Below are positions 34,945 through 43,562 of a stretch of 64,000 nucleotides of DNA, in pieces; position 1 is the first letter of the stretch; the number at the start of each line of letters is the position of its first letter. The notes under the pieces are model-generated. The model saw only the letters and a list, made by a program, of their open reading frames with translations, did not search any database and was not told where the DNA came from. The stretch comes from Streptomyces verrucosisporus (GTDB lineage: Bacteria > Actinomycetota > Actinomycetes > Streptomycetales > Streptomycetaceae): NCBI RefSeq assembly GCF_017114865.1, contig NZ_JADEYH010000007.1, forward strand, positions 140,315 to 204,314, read 5' to 3'. A program made the position numbers and the translations under genes.

Positions 34945-36033
34945 CTACTGCTGCCGGATGGCCCAGCCCCGCTCGCGCAGCGCCGCCGCCAGCACGGGGG
35001 CGGCGCTCGGCTCGACCATGAGCTGGACATGGCCGGCCTGCTGGCCGGTGGCGTGCTCGATCCGGACGTCCTCGATGTTGACGCCGACCCGTCCGGCGTC
35101 GGCGAAGATGCCGGCCAGCTCGCCCGGCCGGTCGCTGATGAGCACCGCCACCGTCTCGTAGACGGCCGGGGCCTGCCCGTGCTTGCCCGGGATCCGGGCC
35201 CGCCCGCCGTTGCCGCGGCGCAGCACGTCCTCGATGCCCGCCGCCCCGCCGGTGCGCTCGGACTCGTCGGCCGACTGCAGCGCGCGCAGCGCCCGCACCG
35301 TCTCCCCCAGGTCGTCGGCCACCGCGGCCAGGACGTCGGCCACGGGGCCGGGGTTGGCGGAGAGGATGTCGATCCACATGCCCGGGTCGGAGGCGGCGAT
35401 CCGCGTCACGTCGCGGATGCCCTGGCCGCACAGGCGCACGGCCGTCTCGTCGGCTCCCTCCAGGCGGGCCGCGACCAGGCTGGACAGCAGTTGCGGGGTG
35501 TGCGAGACCAGGGCGACGGCCCGGTCGTGGGCGTCGGCGTCCATCACCACGGGGACGGCGCGGCAGAGCGAGATCAGCTCCAGCGCGAGGTTGAGCACCT
35601 CGGTCTCGGTCTCCGGGGTGGGGGTCAGCACCCAGGGCCGCCCCTCGAAGAGGTCGGCGGTGGCGGCCAGCGGGCCGGAGATCTCGCGTCCGGACATCGG
35701 GTGCGTGCCCAGGTAGGTGGCCGGGTCGCAGCCCAGTGCCCCGGCCTCCCTGCGCGGCCCGCCCTTGACGCTGCCGACGTCCAGGTAGCCGCGTGCCGCC
35801 TTCCGGCGCTGGGCCGCGGCGAGGACGGCGGGAATGTGGGCGGGCGGAACGGCCACGACGGCGAGGTCCACCGGCCCCTCCGGCGGCCGGTCGGTCCCCG
35901 CGCCCAGGGACGCGGCGGTACGCGCCTGGTCGGCGTCGTGGTCCTCCAGATGCACCCGCACCCCGCGCCCGGCCAGCGCCAGGGCGATGGAGGTGCCGAT
36001 CAGTCCGGTGCCGATGACGAGTGCGGTCCTCAC
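34945..36033 (-). CDS. tyrA: Prephenate dehydrogenase
   Basis: A 362-residue protein. GTG 36033 overlaps the TGA of the aroH remnant. The dinucleotide fold has VIGTGLIGTS (5-14); catalytic features include SVKG and GTHPMSGREISGPLA. A C-terminal ACT domain (from about residue 290: YETVAVLISDRPGELAGIFA) should bind tyrosine for feedback inhibition. It makes 4-hydroxyphenylpyruvate from prephenate in tyrosine synthesis. The coupled upstream gene, normally chorismate mutase, is deleted here. Confidence 0.96.
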   Translation of the reverse strand: MRTALVIGTGLIGTSIALALAGRGVRVHLEDHDADQARTAASLGAGTDRPPEGPVDLAVVAVPPAHIPAVLAAAQRRKAARGYLDVGSVKGGPRREAGALGCDPATYLGTHPMSGREISGPLAATADLFEGRPWVLTPTPETETEVLNLALELISLCRAVPVVMDADAHDRAVALVSHTPQLLSSLVAARLEGADETAVRLCGQGIRDVTRIAASDPGMWIDILSANPGPVADVLAAVADDLGETVRALRALQSADESERTGGAAGIEDVLRRGNGGRARIPGKHGQAPAVYETVAVLISDRPGELAGIFADAGRVGVNIEDVRIEHATGQQAGHVQLMVEPSAAPVLAAALRERGWAIRQQ

Positions 36034-36245
36034 CGCGCGACGCCCCTGCGCTGGGCGGCGGGGAAGCCGCCGCGCGGGCCGAAGGCGGCGGTGGGCCGGG
36101 CACCGTCCGGACCACCGGCCGCCGGCACGCCGCGCTCCGGAATCCCGGTGAGCGGCCGCGGGACCAGCTCGCCCCCGCGTCCGGCCTCCCGCCCGACCAC
36201 ACCCCGGTCCAACCGCACGGCGCCCCGCACCGCTCGTACCGTCAC
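36030..36245 (-). pseudogene. aroH: Internally deleted chorismate mutase gene (aroH remnant) upstream of tyrA
   Basis: GTG 36245 has a good GGGGAG ribosome site. The first 14 codons read VTVRAVRGAVRLDR, matching the start of AroH-type chorismate mutase, which includes an active-site arginine. After that, the frame is unrelated Arg/Gly/Pro-rich sequence and ends after 71 residues, against about 120 in the full enzyme. No AroH sequence is visible in the other frames of the interval. At least 150 bp has been lost, yet the stop still overlaps the tyrA GTG, so coupling of translation to tyrA is kept. A chorismate mutase must exist elsewhere in the genome. Confidence 0.75.
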
Positions 36246-36361
36246 CTGCTCGCTCCCCTGCGTCCGCGGCCGTACTGCTGTCCCGACCAGCGTAGAGGCG
36301 CCGCTCCGACCGCCGCCTCCGCGCCCGCCCTGCGAGACGGCCGCGTGCCACAATCGCGGCC

Positions 36362-37066
36362 ATGTCCTCCGCGCCCGGCATACCCGCCCCGCACGACCTG
36401 GTACGCGATCACACGGTCTACTCCTGCGTGACGGGTTCGCGCGCCTTCGGTCTGGCGACCGAGGGCAGCGACACCGACCGGCGCGGCGTGTACGCCGTGC
36501 CGACCCCGCTCTTCTGGCGCCTGGACAAGCCACCGACCCATGTGGAGGGCCCGCGCCCGGAGGAGTTCTCCCGGGAGCTGGAGCGCTTCTGCGCGCTGGC
36601 GCTGGCGCTGGCCGCGAACCCGAACATCCTGGAGTGCCTGCACTCCCCCGTCGTCGAGCGCCTGGACGAAACCGGCCGGGAGCTTCTGGCCCTGCGCGGC
36701 GCGTTCCTCTCCCGGGAGGCGCACCGCACCTTCTCCGGGTACGCCGAGGGGCAGCACCGCAGACTGCGGGCATGGCTGCGAAGCCACGGCGAGATGCGCT
36801 GGAAGCAGGCCATGCACCTGGTTCGGCTGCTGCTGTCCTGCCGCGATCTGCTGCGCACCGGGGAACTCGTCCTGGACGCCGGTCCGTACCGCGACCGTCT
36901 GCTGGCCGTCCGGCGCGGTGAGGTGCCCTGGCCCGAGGTGGAGTCCTGGCTGGCCCGCCTCCGCGAGGAGGTGGACGGGGCCGCCGCCGGCACCCCGCTG
37001 CCCGCCGGGCCGGACCGCGCCCGGGTGGAGGACTTCCTGGTCCGCGTCCGCCGCGCCCACCTCTGA
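36362..37066 (+). CDS. Nucleotidyltransferase-superfamily protein (YcgL-like)
   Basis: A 234-residue protein. The Pol-beta motif VTGSRAFGLATEGSDTDRRG (GS-x10-DxD type) is complete, followed by RLDKPPTHVEGPRPEE and helical LRAWLRSHGEMRWKQAMHLV. This group of predicted nucleotidyltransferases is widespread in bacteria and phages; the substrate is unknown. CACAAT is 7 bp before the ATG and no ribosome site is seen, so the message may be leaderless. It converges on the ADP-ribosylglycohydrolase. Confidence 0.88.
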   Translation: MSSAPGIPAPHDLVRDHTVYSCVTGSRAFGLATEGSDTDRRGVYAVPTPLFWRLDKPPTHVEGPRPEEFSRELERFCALALALAANPNILECLHSPVVERLDETGRELLALRGAFLSREAHRTFSGYAEGQHRRLRAWLRSHGEMRWKQAMHLVRLLLSCRDLLRTGELVLDAGPYRDRLLAVRRGEVPWPEVESWLARLREEVDGAAAGTPLPAGPDRARVEDFLVRVRRAHL

Positions 37067-37100
37067 GCCGGTCACCCGGTCCCCGCGCCCCGGCCGGGGT

Positions 37101-38129
37101 TCAGGCGCCGTCCCACAGGGCGCCGAGCGCCAGCAGCTCCTCCCGGTACTCGATCCGCTCGGTCCACTCCCGCGGCCAGGCCGCGGCACCGTGACGGGCG
37201 CCGGCGAAGGCACCGGTCAGACAGGCGATGGAGTCGGAGTCGCCGGAGGAGCAGGCGGCCCGCCGCACCGCCATCACCGGTTCGTCGGGGAAGAGGAGGT
37301 AGCACAGCAGGCCGGTGGCCAGCGCCTCCTCGGCGATCCAGCCCTCGCCCGTGGTCAGGCACGGGTCGGTCTCGGGGTCGGGTGTGCGCAGGGCGGCGTC
37401 CAGCCGGTCGAGGACGCCGAGGCACTCGTCCCAGCCGCGCGCCGTGAAGAACTGCGGGGACGGGTCGTGGGCGAGTCGCCACAGGTCGCCGAGCCACTGT
37501 TCCCGGTAGACGGTGCGCTGTTCGCGGGCGTAGGCGCGCAGCAGGCCGGGCAGCTCGCCGGGCGGTGTCCCCCCGGCCGTGAGGTGGACGGCGTACGCGG
37601 TCAGGTCGCTCGCGGCCAGAGCCGTGGGGTGGCCGTGGGTGAGCGCCGACTGGAACTGGGCGGCTCCGGCTCTTTGGCCGTCGTCGAGTCCGGGCACGAG
37701 CCCGAGTGGCGCGACCCGCATGTTCGCGCCGCAGCCCTTGGAGCCCAGCTGGCTCGCCTCCTGCCAGGGCAGTCCGGCGTGGCCGAGTCGCTCGCAGGCC
37801 ACCAGACAGGTGCGGCCGGGAGCCCGGTTGTTCTCGGGCGAGCGCCACCACGCCACGTACTCCTCGCGCACCGGGCGGAGCATGCGCGAGGGTGTGAGGG
37901 GGCCGTCTTCGGCGGCCGTGCGCAGGCCGCGCCCCAGGGCGAGTGTCATCTGGGTGTCGTCGGTGACGAAAGCGGGCCGGGGCAGTTCCATCGACCGCCA
38001 GGGACCGCATTTGGCGAGGATCGAGGGAACGTCGTTGAACTCGGTGGGAAAGCCCATGGCGTCCCCGATGGCCAGCCCGAGCAGGGTTCCGGTCGCCGGA
38101 CGTCTCACGGAGTCCGCGGAATGTGTCAT
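37101..38129 (-). CDS. ADP-ribosylglycohydrolase family protein
   Basis: A 342-residue protein. Motifs GTLLGLAIGDAMGFPTEF, FVTDDTQMTLALGRGL (TDDT metal site), GSKGCGANMRVAPLGL (GxxxxGAxMR), ALTHGHPTALAASDL and CSSGDSDSIACLTGAFAGA (the C-terminal D-x-D-S metal site) are all present. These enzymes use two Mg ions to remove ADP-ribose from proteins or nucleic acid. The length is normal. It follows the rluB terminator, so it is likely transcribed alone. Substrate unknown. Confidence 0.95.
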   Translation of the reverse strand: MTHSADSVRRPATGTLLGLAIGDAMGFPTEFNDVPSILAKCGPWRSMELPRPAFVTDDTQMTLALGRGLRTAAEDGPLTPSRMLRPVREEYVAWWRSPENNRAPGRTCLVACERLGHAGLPWQEASQLGSKGCGANMRVAPLGLVPGLDDGQRAGAAQFQSALTHGHPTALAASDLTAYAVHLTAGGTPPGELPGLLRAYAREQRTVYREQWLGDLWRLAHDPSPQFFTARGWDECLGVLDRLDAALRTPDPETDPCLTTGEGWIAEEALATGLLCYLLFPDEPVMAVRRAACSSGDSDSIACLTGAFAGARHGAAAWPREWTERIEYREELLALGALWDGA

Positions 38130-38152
38130 GCGCCCATCCTGGCGGGTGCGCA

Positions 38153-38188
38153 CCGGCCCCGGCCAGGGGTTTCCCCGGCCGGGGCCGG
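38153..38188 (-). terminator. Terminator after rluB
   Basis: Perfect 12-bp arms (38153-38164, 38177-38188) with a 12-nt loop lie 19 bp past the rluB stop. Confidence 0.75.
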
Positions 38189-38206
38189 CATCCGGCGGGC
38201 GGCGGC

Positions 38207-39391
38207 CTAGAGGTCGACCTCCCGCATCAGCATGCCGACCTCCGTGTTGGTCAGCCGGCGCAGCCAGCCGGACTTCTGGTCGCCCAGCGCGATGGGTCCG
38301 AAGCGGGTGCGCACCAGCTTGTCGACGGGGAAGCCGGCCTCGGCGAGCATGCGCCGGACGATGTGCTTGCGGCCCTCGTGGAGGGTGACCTCGACGAGGT
38401 AGTTCTTGCCGGTGTTCTCCACGACCTTGAAGTGGTCGGCGCGGGCGTAGCCGTCCTCCAGCTTCACGCCGTCCTTGAGCCGCTTGCCCAGGTCGCGCGG
38501 GATGGGCCCCTGGATCGCGGCGAGGTAGGTCTTCGCCACGCCGTAGCGGGGGTGGGTGAGGCGGTGGGCCAGCTCGCCGTGGTTGGTGAGCAGGATCAGG
38601 CCCTCGGTCTCGGTGTCGAGGCGGCCGACGTGGAACAGCCGGGTCTCGCGGTTGGTGACGTAGTCGCCCAGGCACTGGCGGCCTTCTGGGTCCTCCATGG
38701 AGGAGACGACGCCGGTGGGCTTGTTGAGCGCGAAGAACAGGTAGGACTGCGTGGCGATCGTCAGGCCGTCGACCTTGATCTCGTCCTTCTCCGGGTCCAC
38801 CCGCAGCCCCTGCTCGACCACGATCTCGCCGTTGACCTCGACCCGGCGCTGGTCGATCAGCTCCTCGCAGGCCCGGCGCGAGCCCATGCCGGCGCGGGCC
38901 AGGACCTTCTGCAGCCTCTCGCCCTCCGCCTCGCCGAAGGTCTTGGGGAGCTTCAGCGCCGGCTTGGCGTGCCGTTCGCGGTTGCGCTCCTCGATCTGGG
39001 CGTCGTACTCACGGGGGCGCGCCGGGACCGAGCGCCCGCGGGCTCCGCCCTTGCCTCCCTGCCCGGAACCGGTCTTGGGGCCCTGCCTGGAGCCGGTCCT
39101 GGGGCCCCTGGGGCCTCCCGTCCCGGCCCCCGCCTTCGGCCCGCCCCGGGAAGCGCCTCCGGGGCCCTGCCCCTGCCTGCCCTCCCGACCCTGGTCCTGG
39201 CCCTTGGCCCCGCCGGGCTTGGCGGACTTGCCCGGCCCGCCCGGCCTGCCCGGCTTGTCGGGCCTTCCGCCGGAGCCGGCGTCGTAACGGCGCTCCTCCG
39301 GGCGGGGGCGGCCCGCGCGCTTCTGCCTGTCGTCGCGGCTGTTGCCCGCGCCCCGGTGGTTCCGGTTGCTGTTCCTGCCGCTGCTTCGCAT
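38207..39391 (-). CDS. rluB: 23S rRNA pseudouridine synthase (RluB family)
   Basis: A 394-residue protein. The first 140 residues are a disordered Gly/Arg/Lys/Pro extension with repeated GPK/GGP elements. The S4 domain (LQKVLARAGMGSRRACEELI) and catalytic domain with GRLDTETEGLILLTNHGELA (catalytic Asp) follow. RluB modifies uridine 2605 (E. coli number) in 23S rRNA. It sits at the end of the parA-scpAB group, an arrangement common in Gram-positive bacteria. ATG 39391 lies next to a TTG. Confidence 0.95.
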   Translation of the reverse strand: MRSSGRNSNRNHRGAGNSRDDRQKRAGRPRPEERRYDAGSGGRPDKPGRPGGPGKSAKPGGAKGQDQGREGRQGQGPGGASRGGPKAGAGTGGPRGPRTGSRQGPKTGSGQGGKGGARGRSVPARPREYDAQIEERNRERHAKPALKLPKTFGEAEGERLQKVLARAGMGSRRACEELIDQRRVEVNGEIVVEQGLRVDPEKDEIKVDGLTIATQSYLFFALNKPTGVVSSMEDPEGRQCLGDYVTNRETRLFHVGRLDTETEGLILLTNHGELAHRLTHPRYGVAKTYLAAIQGPIPRDLGKRLKDGVKLEDGYARADHFKVVENTGKNYLVEVTLHEGRKHIVRRMLAEAGFPVDKLVRTRFGPIALGDQKSGWLRRLTNTEVGMLMREVDL

Positions 39392-39413
39392 CAAGGTTTC
39401 CGTCTAACTGTCT

Positions 39414-40088
39414 CTAAGTCTGGGAATCGCCGCTGTCGTCCACGTCGAACGACGGCACGCCCTCCTGGCTCTCGGCCTCGACCGCGTCCGCCTCCGGGAG
39501 GAAGGGCGCCAGTTCCGGAAGCTCGTCCAGACCGCGCAGGCCCATCCGCTCCAGGAAGTAGTTCGTCGTCCTGTACAGGATCGCACCTGTTTCGGGTTCG
39601 GTGCCCGCCTCCTCGATCAGCCCGCGCTGGAGGAGGGTGCGCATGACCCCGTCGCAGTTCACACCGCGCACGGCCGAGACCCGCGAGCGGCTGACCGGTT
39701 GACGGTACGCGACCACGGCCAGTGTCTCCAGCGCGGCCTGGGTCAGCCGGGCCTGCCGGCCGTCCAGGACGAAGCCCTCGACGGCGTCTGCGTACTCGGG
39801 GCGGGTGTAGTAGCGCCAGCCTCCGGCGACCAGCCGCAGGTCGAAGCCGCGCCCCTGCCGGGTGTACTCGTCGGACAGTTCGCGCAGCGCCACGGCGATC
39901 GCGCGGCGGGGGCGCCGGAGCACCTTGGCCAGGTGCTCCTCGGTGGCCGGCTCGTCGACGACCATCAGCACCGCCTCCAGGGCGGGCTTGAGGTCCAGCT
40001 CGGCGACGGCGAAGGCGCCTGCCGGCGGGTGGGGCTCCCCGGCCGCTTCCGTGCCCGCGCCCGGGTCCGTTCCCGTGTCCGTACTCAT
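39414..40088 (-). CDS. scpB: Segregation and condensation protein B
   Basis: A 224-residue protein. ATG 40088 overlaps the scpA stop. Two winged-helix modules are visible: LKPALEAVLMVVDEPATEEH with LRRPRRAIAVALRELSDEYT, and ALETLAVVAYRQPVSRSRVS with LLQRGLIEEAG. It ends in an acidic tail. ScpB dimers bind the kleisin ScpA in the SMC-ScpAB condensin complex that compacts and resolves the origins. Partner smc is elsewhere. Confidence 0.97.
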   Translation of the reverse strand: MSTDTGTDPGAGTEAAGEPHPPAGAFAVAELDLKPALEAVLMVVDEPATEEHLAKVLRRPRRAIAVALRELSDEYTRQGRGFDLRLVAGGWRYYTRPEYADAVEGFVLDGRQARLTQAALETLAVVAYRQPVSRSRVSAVRGVNCDGVMRTLLQRGLIEEAGTEPETGAILYRTTNYFLERMGLRGLDELPELAPFLPEADAVEAESQEGVPSFDVDDSGDSQT

Positions 40089-41266
40089 CCGAGGCCGTCC
40101 TTCCCGTCGTCGCCTGTGCTCCTGCCCGCGCCGTCGCCGGCGTCGAACTCGTCGGTGACCAGCGGCCGCGTCGCCTCCCCGCCGCTCCAGCGCACGGTGA
40201 GACCGCCGAGCGCCTCCTGCTGTTCGAGGACGACCGCGCGCTCGCGGTAGAGCTCCAGCAGCGCCAGGAAGCGGGCGACGACGGTGAGTGTGTCGGCCGC
40301 GTCCTCGGTGAGCGAGGCGAAGCTCGCCTCGCCCAGCTCCCGCAGCCTGGCGACCAGGACCTCCGCCTGCTCGCGCACGCTGACCAGGGGGGCGTGGATG
40401 TGGTCGACGTAGACCTGCGGCTCCGGCCTGGGCTGCATCGCCTTGACCGCGAGTCGGGCGAAGCCCTCGGGACCGATGCTGATGACCACCTCGGGCAGCA
40501 GCTCGGCGTGGTGCGGCTCCAGTCCCACCGTACGCGGGTGGCGGCGTGCCTCGGCGGCCAGGCGGCCGTCGAAGATCTCGGCGACCCGCTTGTACGCGCG
40601 GTACTGCAGCAGCCGGGCGAAGAGCAGATCGCGCGCCTCCAGCAGGGCGAGGTCCGCCTCGTCCTCGACCTCGGCGGCGGGCAGCAGCCGTGCGGCCTTC
40701 AGGTCGAGCAGGGTGGCGGCGACGACCAGGAACTCGGTGGTCTGGTCGAGGTCCCAGTCGGGGCCCATGGCGCGGATGTGCGCCATGAACTCGTCGGTGA
40801 CCTTCGACAGGGCGACCTCGGTGACGTCCAGCTTGTGCCGGGAGATGAGCTGGAGGAGGAGGTCGAAGGGGCCTTCGAAGTTGTCCAGGACCACTTTGAA
40901 ACGGCCGTCGCCGGGTTCTGCGGCCCCGTCCGTGCCCTCTTCCTCCCGGGCCTCGGGCTCCCCGTCCTCTCCGTGCCCCGGGCTCTTACCGGGCGGCGGC
41001 TGCCGTACTTCCTCCGGTCCGGGCTCGGGCTCGGATCCGCGCGGGGAGACGTGCTCGGACTCGGGCTCGCGCGGCGGGCCGGGCCCGGGTCCGGCGGCGG
41101 GGGCCGGGCCGGGCGGAGCGGCCGGTTCCGGCTCTCCCGGGGGCTCGGGCCCGGAGGCCACCGGAGGTGCGGGAGATACCGGAGCGGCCGGCGCCGCCCC
41201 CGGCCCCCGGCCCAGTGGGCGGCGGGAGCGCCGGGGGGTCGGCGCGGGGTCGTCGGCGGTCGGCAT
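40085..41266 (-). CDS. scpA: Segregation and condensation protein A (kleisin)
   Basis: A 393-residue protein, longer than the usual 250 because residues 1-120 are a Pro/Glu/Gly-rich disordered extension. The kleisin domain starts at 121 with RFKVVLDNFEGPFDLLLQLI and contains SRHKLDVTEVALSKVTDEFM and LVVAATLLDLKAARLLP; the C-terminal winged helix has LTVVARFLALLELYRERAVV. ScpA bridges SMC heads. The gene is 26 bp from the ribbon-helix-helix gene and overlaps scpB. Confidence 0.97.
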   Translation of the reverse strand: MPTADDPAPTPRRSRRPLGRGPGAAPAAPVSPAPPVASGPEPPGEPEPAAPPGPAPAAGPGPGPPREPESEHVSPRGSEPEPGPEEVRQPPPGKSPGHGEDGEPEAREEEGTDGAAEPGDGRFKVVLDNFEGPFDLLLQLISRHKLDVTEVALSKVTDEFMAHIRAMGPDWDLDQTTEFLVVAATLLDLKAARLLPAAEVEDEADLALLEARDLLFARLLQYRAYKRVAEIFDGRLAAEARRHPRTVGLEPHHAELLPEVVISIGPEGFARLAVKAMQPRPEPQVYVDHIHAPLVSVREQAEVLVARLRELGEASFASLTEDAADTLTVVARFLALLELYRERAVVLEQQEALGGLTVRWSGGEATRPLVTDEFDAGDGAGRSTGDDGKDGLG

Positions 41267-41292
41267 CGCCGGGCAGGCTACCGCCCCGCGGG

Positions 41293-41922
41293 TCAGCGGC
41301 CGCGCAGGCGGCGCACCAGGATGCTCGCGTCGCCGCGTGCCTCCAGGTCCGCGAGGACCACGGCGACCGCCTCGCGGACGATCCGGCCGCGGTCCACGGC
41401 CAGGCCGTGCTCGCCGCGGAGCACCAGCCGGGCGTGCTCGAGGTCCATCAGCTCCTCGGCGGAGACGTAGACCGTGATCTTCTCGTCGTGGCGCTCGCGC
41501 CCGCTGGGGCGCCGGGCCGCGGGCCTGCCGCGCCGGGGCGCCGCGGCGCCAACGGCCGTACGGCCCCTGCCCTGGCCCCGGGCCGCGCCCGCGGCGGGCT
41601 GGGCCGGGGGCTGGCCGGCGCCCCGGCGGGTCTCCGCCGTGTCGCGGCCGCCGCGCCCGGCGTTCTGGCCGGGCAGCGGGGGCTGCCGGAGTTCGCGGCC
41701 GCCGGTCTCCGGGGCTCCGGCGGCGCCCGCCGTACGCTCCGGGCCGTCGCCGTCGCCGTCGCCGGTGGGGGCGGGCTCTGCCGCGGTGCCCTGCTCGCCC
41801 GCCGGGGCGGGGAGCCGGGCGGCGGCGGATGCGTCGCCGCCGGTGTGCTGCTGGGGGGTCGACGGCTGGACCGGGGACCCTCCGGTGGAACGGAACAGTT
41901 CGTCGGCTGCCGGGAGACTCAC
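41293..41922 (-). CDS. Ribbon-helix-helix-like protein partnered with ParA
   Basis: A 209-residue protein; GTG 41922 overlaps the parA stop (GTGA). The first 145 residues are low-complexity Gly/Pro/Ala/Arg. Residues 147-197 form a likely ribbon-helix-helix: strand KITVYVS, helix AEELMDLEHARLVLRG, loop, then helix RGRIVREAVAVVLADLEARG. Small ribbon-helix-helix proteins act as DNA-binding partners of ParA ATPases on many plasmids. With ParA upstream and the kleisin downstream, a centromere-like or loading role is plausible. No function is established to my knowledge. Confidence 0.8.
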   Translation of the reverse strand: MSLPAADELFRSTGGSPVQPSTPQQHTGGDASAAARLPAPAGEQGTAAEPAPTGDGDGDGPERTAGAAGAPETGGRELRQPPLPGQNAGRGGRDTAETRRGAGQPPAQPAAGAARGQGRGRTAVGAAAPRRGRPAARRPSGRERHDEKITVYVSAEELMDLEHARLVLRGEHGLAVDRGRIVREAVAVVLADLEARGDASILVRRLRGR

Positions 41923-43100
41923 TCGGCGTGGCACCGGGCGAGCACCTCCCTGGCGAGCTGGCGGTAGGCGGCGGCGCCGACGGAGTTGGAGGCGTAGGTG
42001 GTGATCGGCTCGCCGGCGACCGTGGTCTCCGGGAAGCGGACCGTGCGCCCGATGACGGTGTGGTACACGTTGTCGTCGAACGCCTCGACCACGCGCGCGA
42101 GCACCTCTCTGCTGTGCACGGTGCGCGAGTCGTACATCGTCGCCAGGATGCCGTCGAGCTCCAGTTCCGGGTTGAGTCGCTCCTGGACCTTCTCGATCGT
42201 CTCGGTCAGCAGCGCCACCCCGCGCAGCGCGAAGAACTCGCACTCCAGCGGCACGATCACCTTGTGCGCCGCGGTCAGCGCGTTGACGGTGAGCAGGCCG
42301 AGGGACGGCTGGCAGTCGATGACGATGAAGTCGTAGTCGGGCAGCAGCGGCGTCAGGGCGCGCTGGAGCGTCGACTCGCGGGCGACCTCGCTGACGAGCT
42401 GCACCTCGGCCGCGGACAGGTCGATGTTGCTGGGCAGCAGGTCCATGCCCGCCACGGCCGTCTTCAGCAGCACCTCGTCCGCCGACATACCCCGCTCCAT
42501 GAGCAGGTTGTAGACGGTCAGGTCCAGTTCCATCGGGTTGACGCCGAGGCCGACGGAGAGGGCGCCCTGGGGGTCGAAGTCCACCAGCAGCACCCGGCGG
42601 CCGTACTCGGCGAGCGCGGCGCCCAGGTTGATGGTCGAGGTGGTCTTGCCCACCCCGCCCTTCTGGTTGCACATCGCGATGATCTTCGCCGGGCCGTGCT
42701 CGGTGACCGGGCCCGGGATCGGGAAGTACGGCAGCGGCCGGCCCGTGGGCCCGATGCGCTCACGGCGCTGGCGGGCGGCGTCGGGCGCGAGGGTGGCCGC
42801 GTACTCGGGGTCGGGTTCGTACTCCGCGTCGGGGTCGTAGAAGTGCCCCTCGGGGAGTTCCTCGTAGTGGGGGTCCGCGTGGTCGGCCGGCCGGCCGGTC
42901 TCGCCGCCCCTGCGGTCGGCGGCCATGGCGTTCGCTCGGTGGCCGTCCATGCTCTGATTGGCTGTCATGCTCGCCTGGTTCTGGTGGGCTGCGAAAGTCT
43001 GGACAGCGACGGAGCCGACGGCTTCGAGTCCCGGGGGGGCTTCGCCCCGCGAAGGCATTCCCGGTCGTCCACCTGGGGGAGTAAATGTCGACTCATTCAC
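41919..43100 (-). CDS. ParA-family ATPase (orphan, in condensin operon)
   Basis: A 393-residue protein. GTG 43100 has AAGGAGGT 10 bp upstream. A disordered N-terminal 130 residues precedes the Walker-type ATPase: CNQKGGVGKTTSTINL (deviant Walker A), LLVDFDPQGALSVGLG (Walker A'), DLLPSNIDLS and YDFIVIDCQPSLGLLTVNAL (Walker B). This is not the origin-linked parA of parAB because no parB is adjacent. It leads the set parA - ribbon-helix-helix - scpA - scpB - rluB. It may position cargo or the chromosome by binding DNA non-specifically as an ATP dimer. Confidence 0.95.
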   Translation of the reverse strand: MNESTFTPPGGRPGMPSRGEAPPGLEAVGSVAVQTFAAHQNQASMTANQSMDGHRANAMAADRRGGETGRPADHADPHYEELPEGHFYDPDAEYEPDPEYAATLAPDAARQRRERIGPTGRPLPYFPIPGPVTEHGPAKIIAMCNQKGGVGKTTSTINLGAALAEYGRRVLLVDFDPQGALSVGLGVNPMELDLTVYNLLMERGMSADEVLLKTAVAGMDLLPSNIDLSAAEVQLVSEVARESTLQRALTPLLPDYDFIVIDCQPSLGLLTVNALTAAHKVIVPLECEFFALRGVALLTETIEKVQERLNPELELDGILATMYDSRTVHSREVLARVVEAFDDNVYHTVIGRTVRFPETTVAGEPITTYASNSVGAAAYRQLAREVLARCHAE

Positions 43101-43562
43101 AAGTCGTCCTACCTCCTTGGTGACCAGGAAACTTCTAGACAGGTCAGCGTGGCACCATGCCGATGATTGGCGACTCTATGGCGTGTCGGCCGTCCGCAGC
43201 AACACAATCCGCCGCAGACGGCCGGATGTGTCGGCAACCATGTACCCGTCTGTCAAGGGTGTAACAGCCGCGCGGGCGAGGCCTTCCGGGGGCGCGAAAG
43301 GGGCGAAGTACGACGATCGCGGCGAGTTGACGCCGTGTCGGCCCGGCACGGGCCCCGCCTCGGGGTCGAACTCCGGTCATACAAGGGAAACCGCCGACCG
43401 GCACCCGGGAGGCCCGGGTGCCGGTCGGCGGAACGGCGGTGACGGTGTTGACGGGTGGTGTTGACGCACACCGTTGACCGTCACCGGCACTTCATATGAC
43501 GACTTGTCTACTCCGTCGGCAGCCCGCCGACCGGCCCGACCGCCGGCCGGCCGGCCGGGCCG
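43101..43562. other. 462-bp intergenic region between ald and parA
   Basis: It contains the long hairpin at 43391-43431 and, on the minus strand, a perfect TTGACA (43251-43256) that could be the -35 of the parA promoter, although the -10 is not clear. Two plus-strand TTGAC words lie at about 43447-43478. No tRNA or small gene found. Confidence 0.6.
43391..43431. terminator. Long hairpin in the ald-parA spacer
   Basis: 19-bp perfect arms (43391-43409 and 43413-43431) with a 3-nt loop. It is 131 bp beyond the ald stop and may end that transcript or form a structure in the parA leader. Confidence 0.6.
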
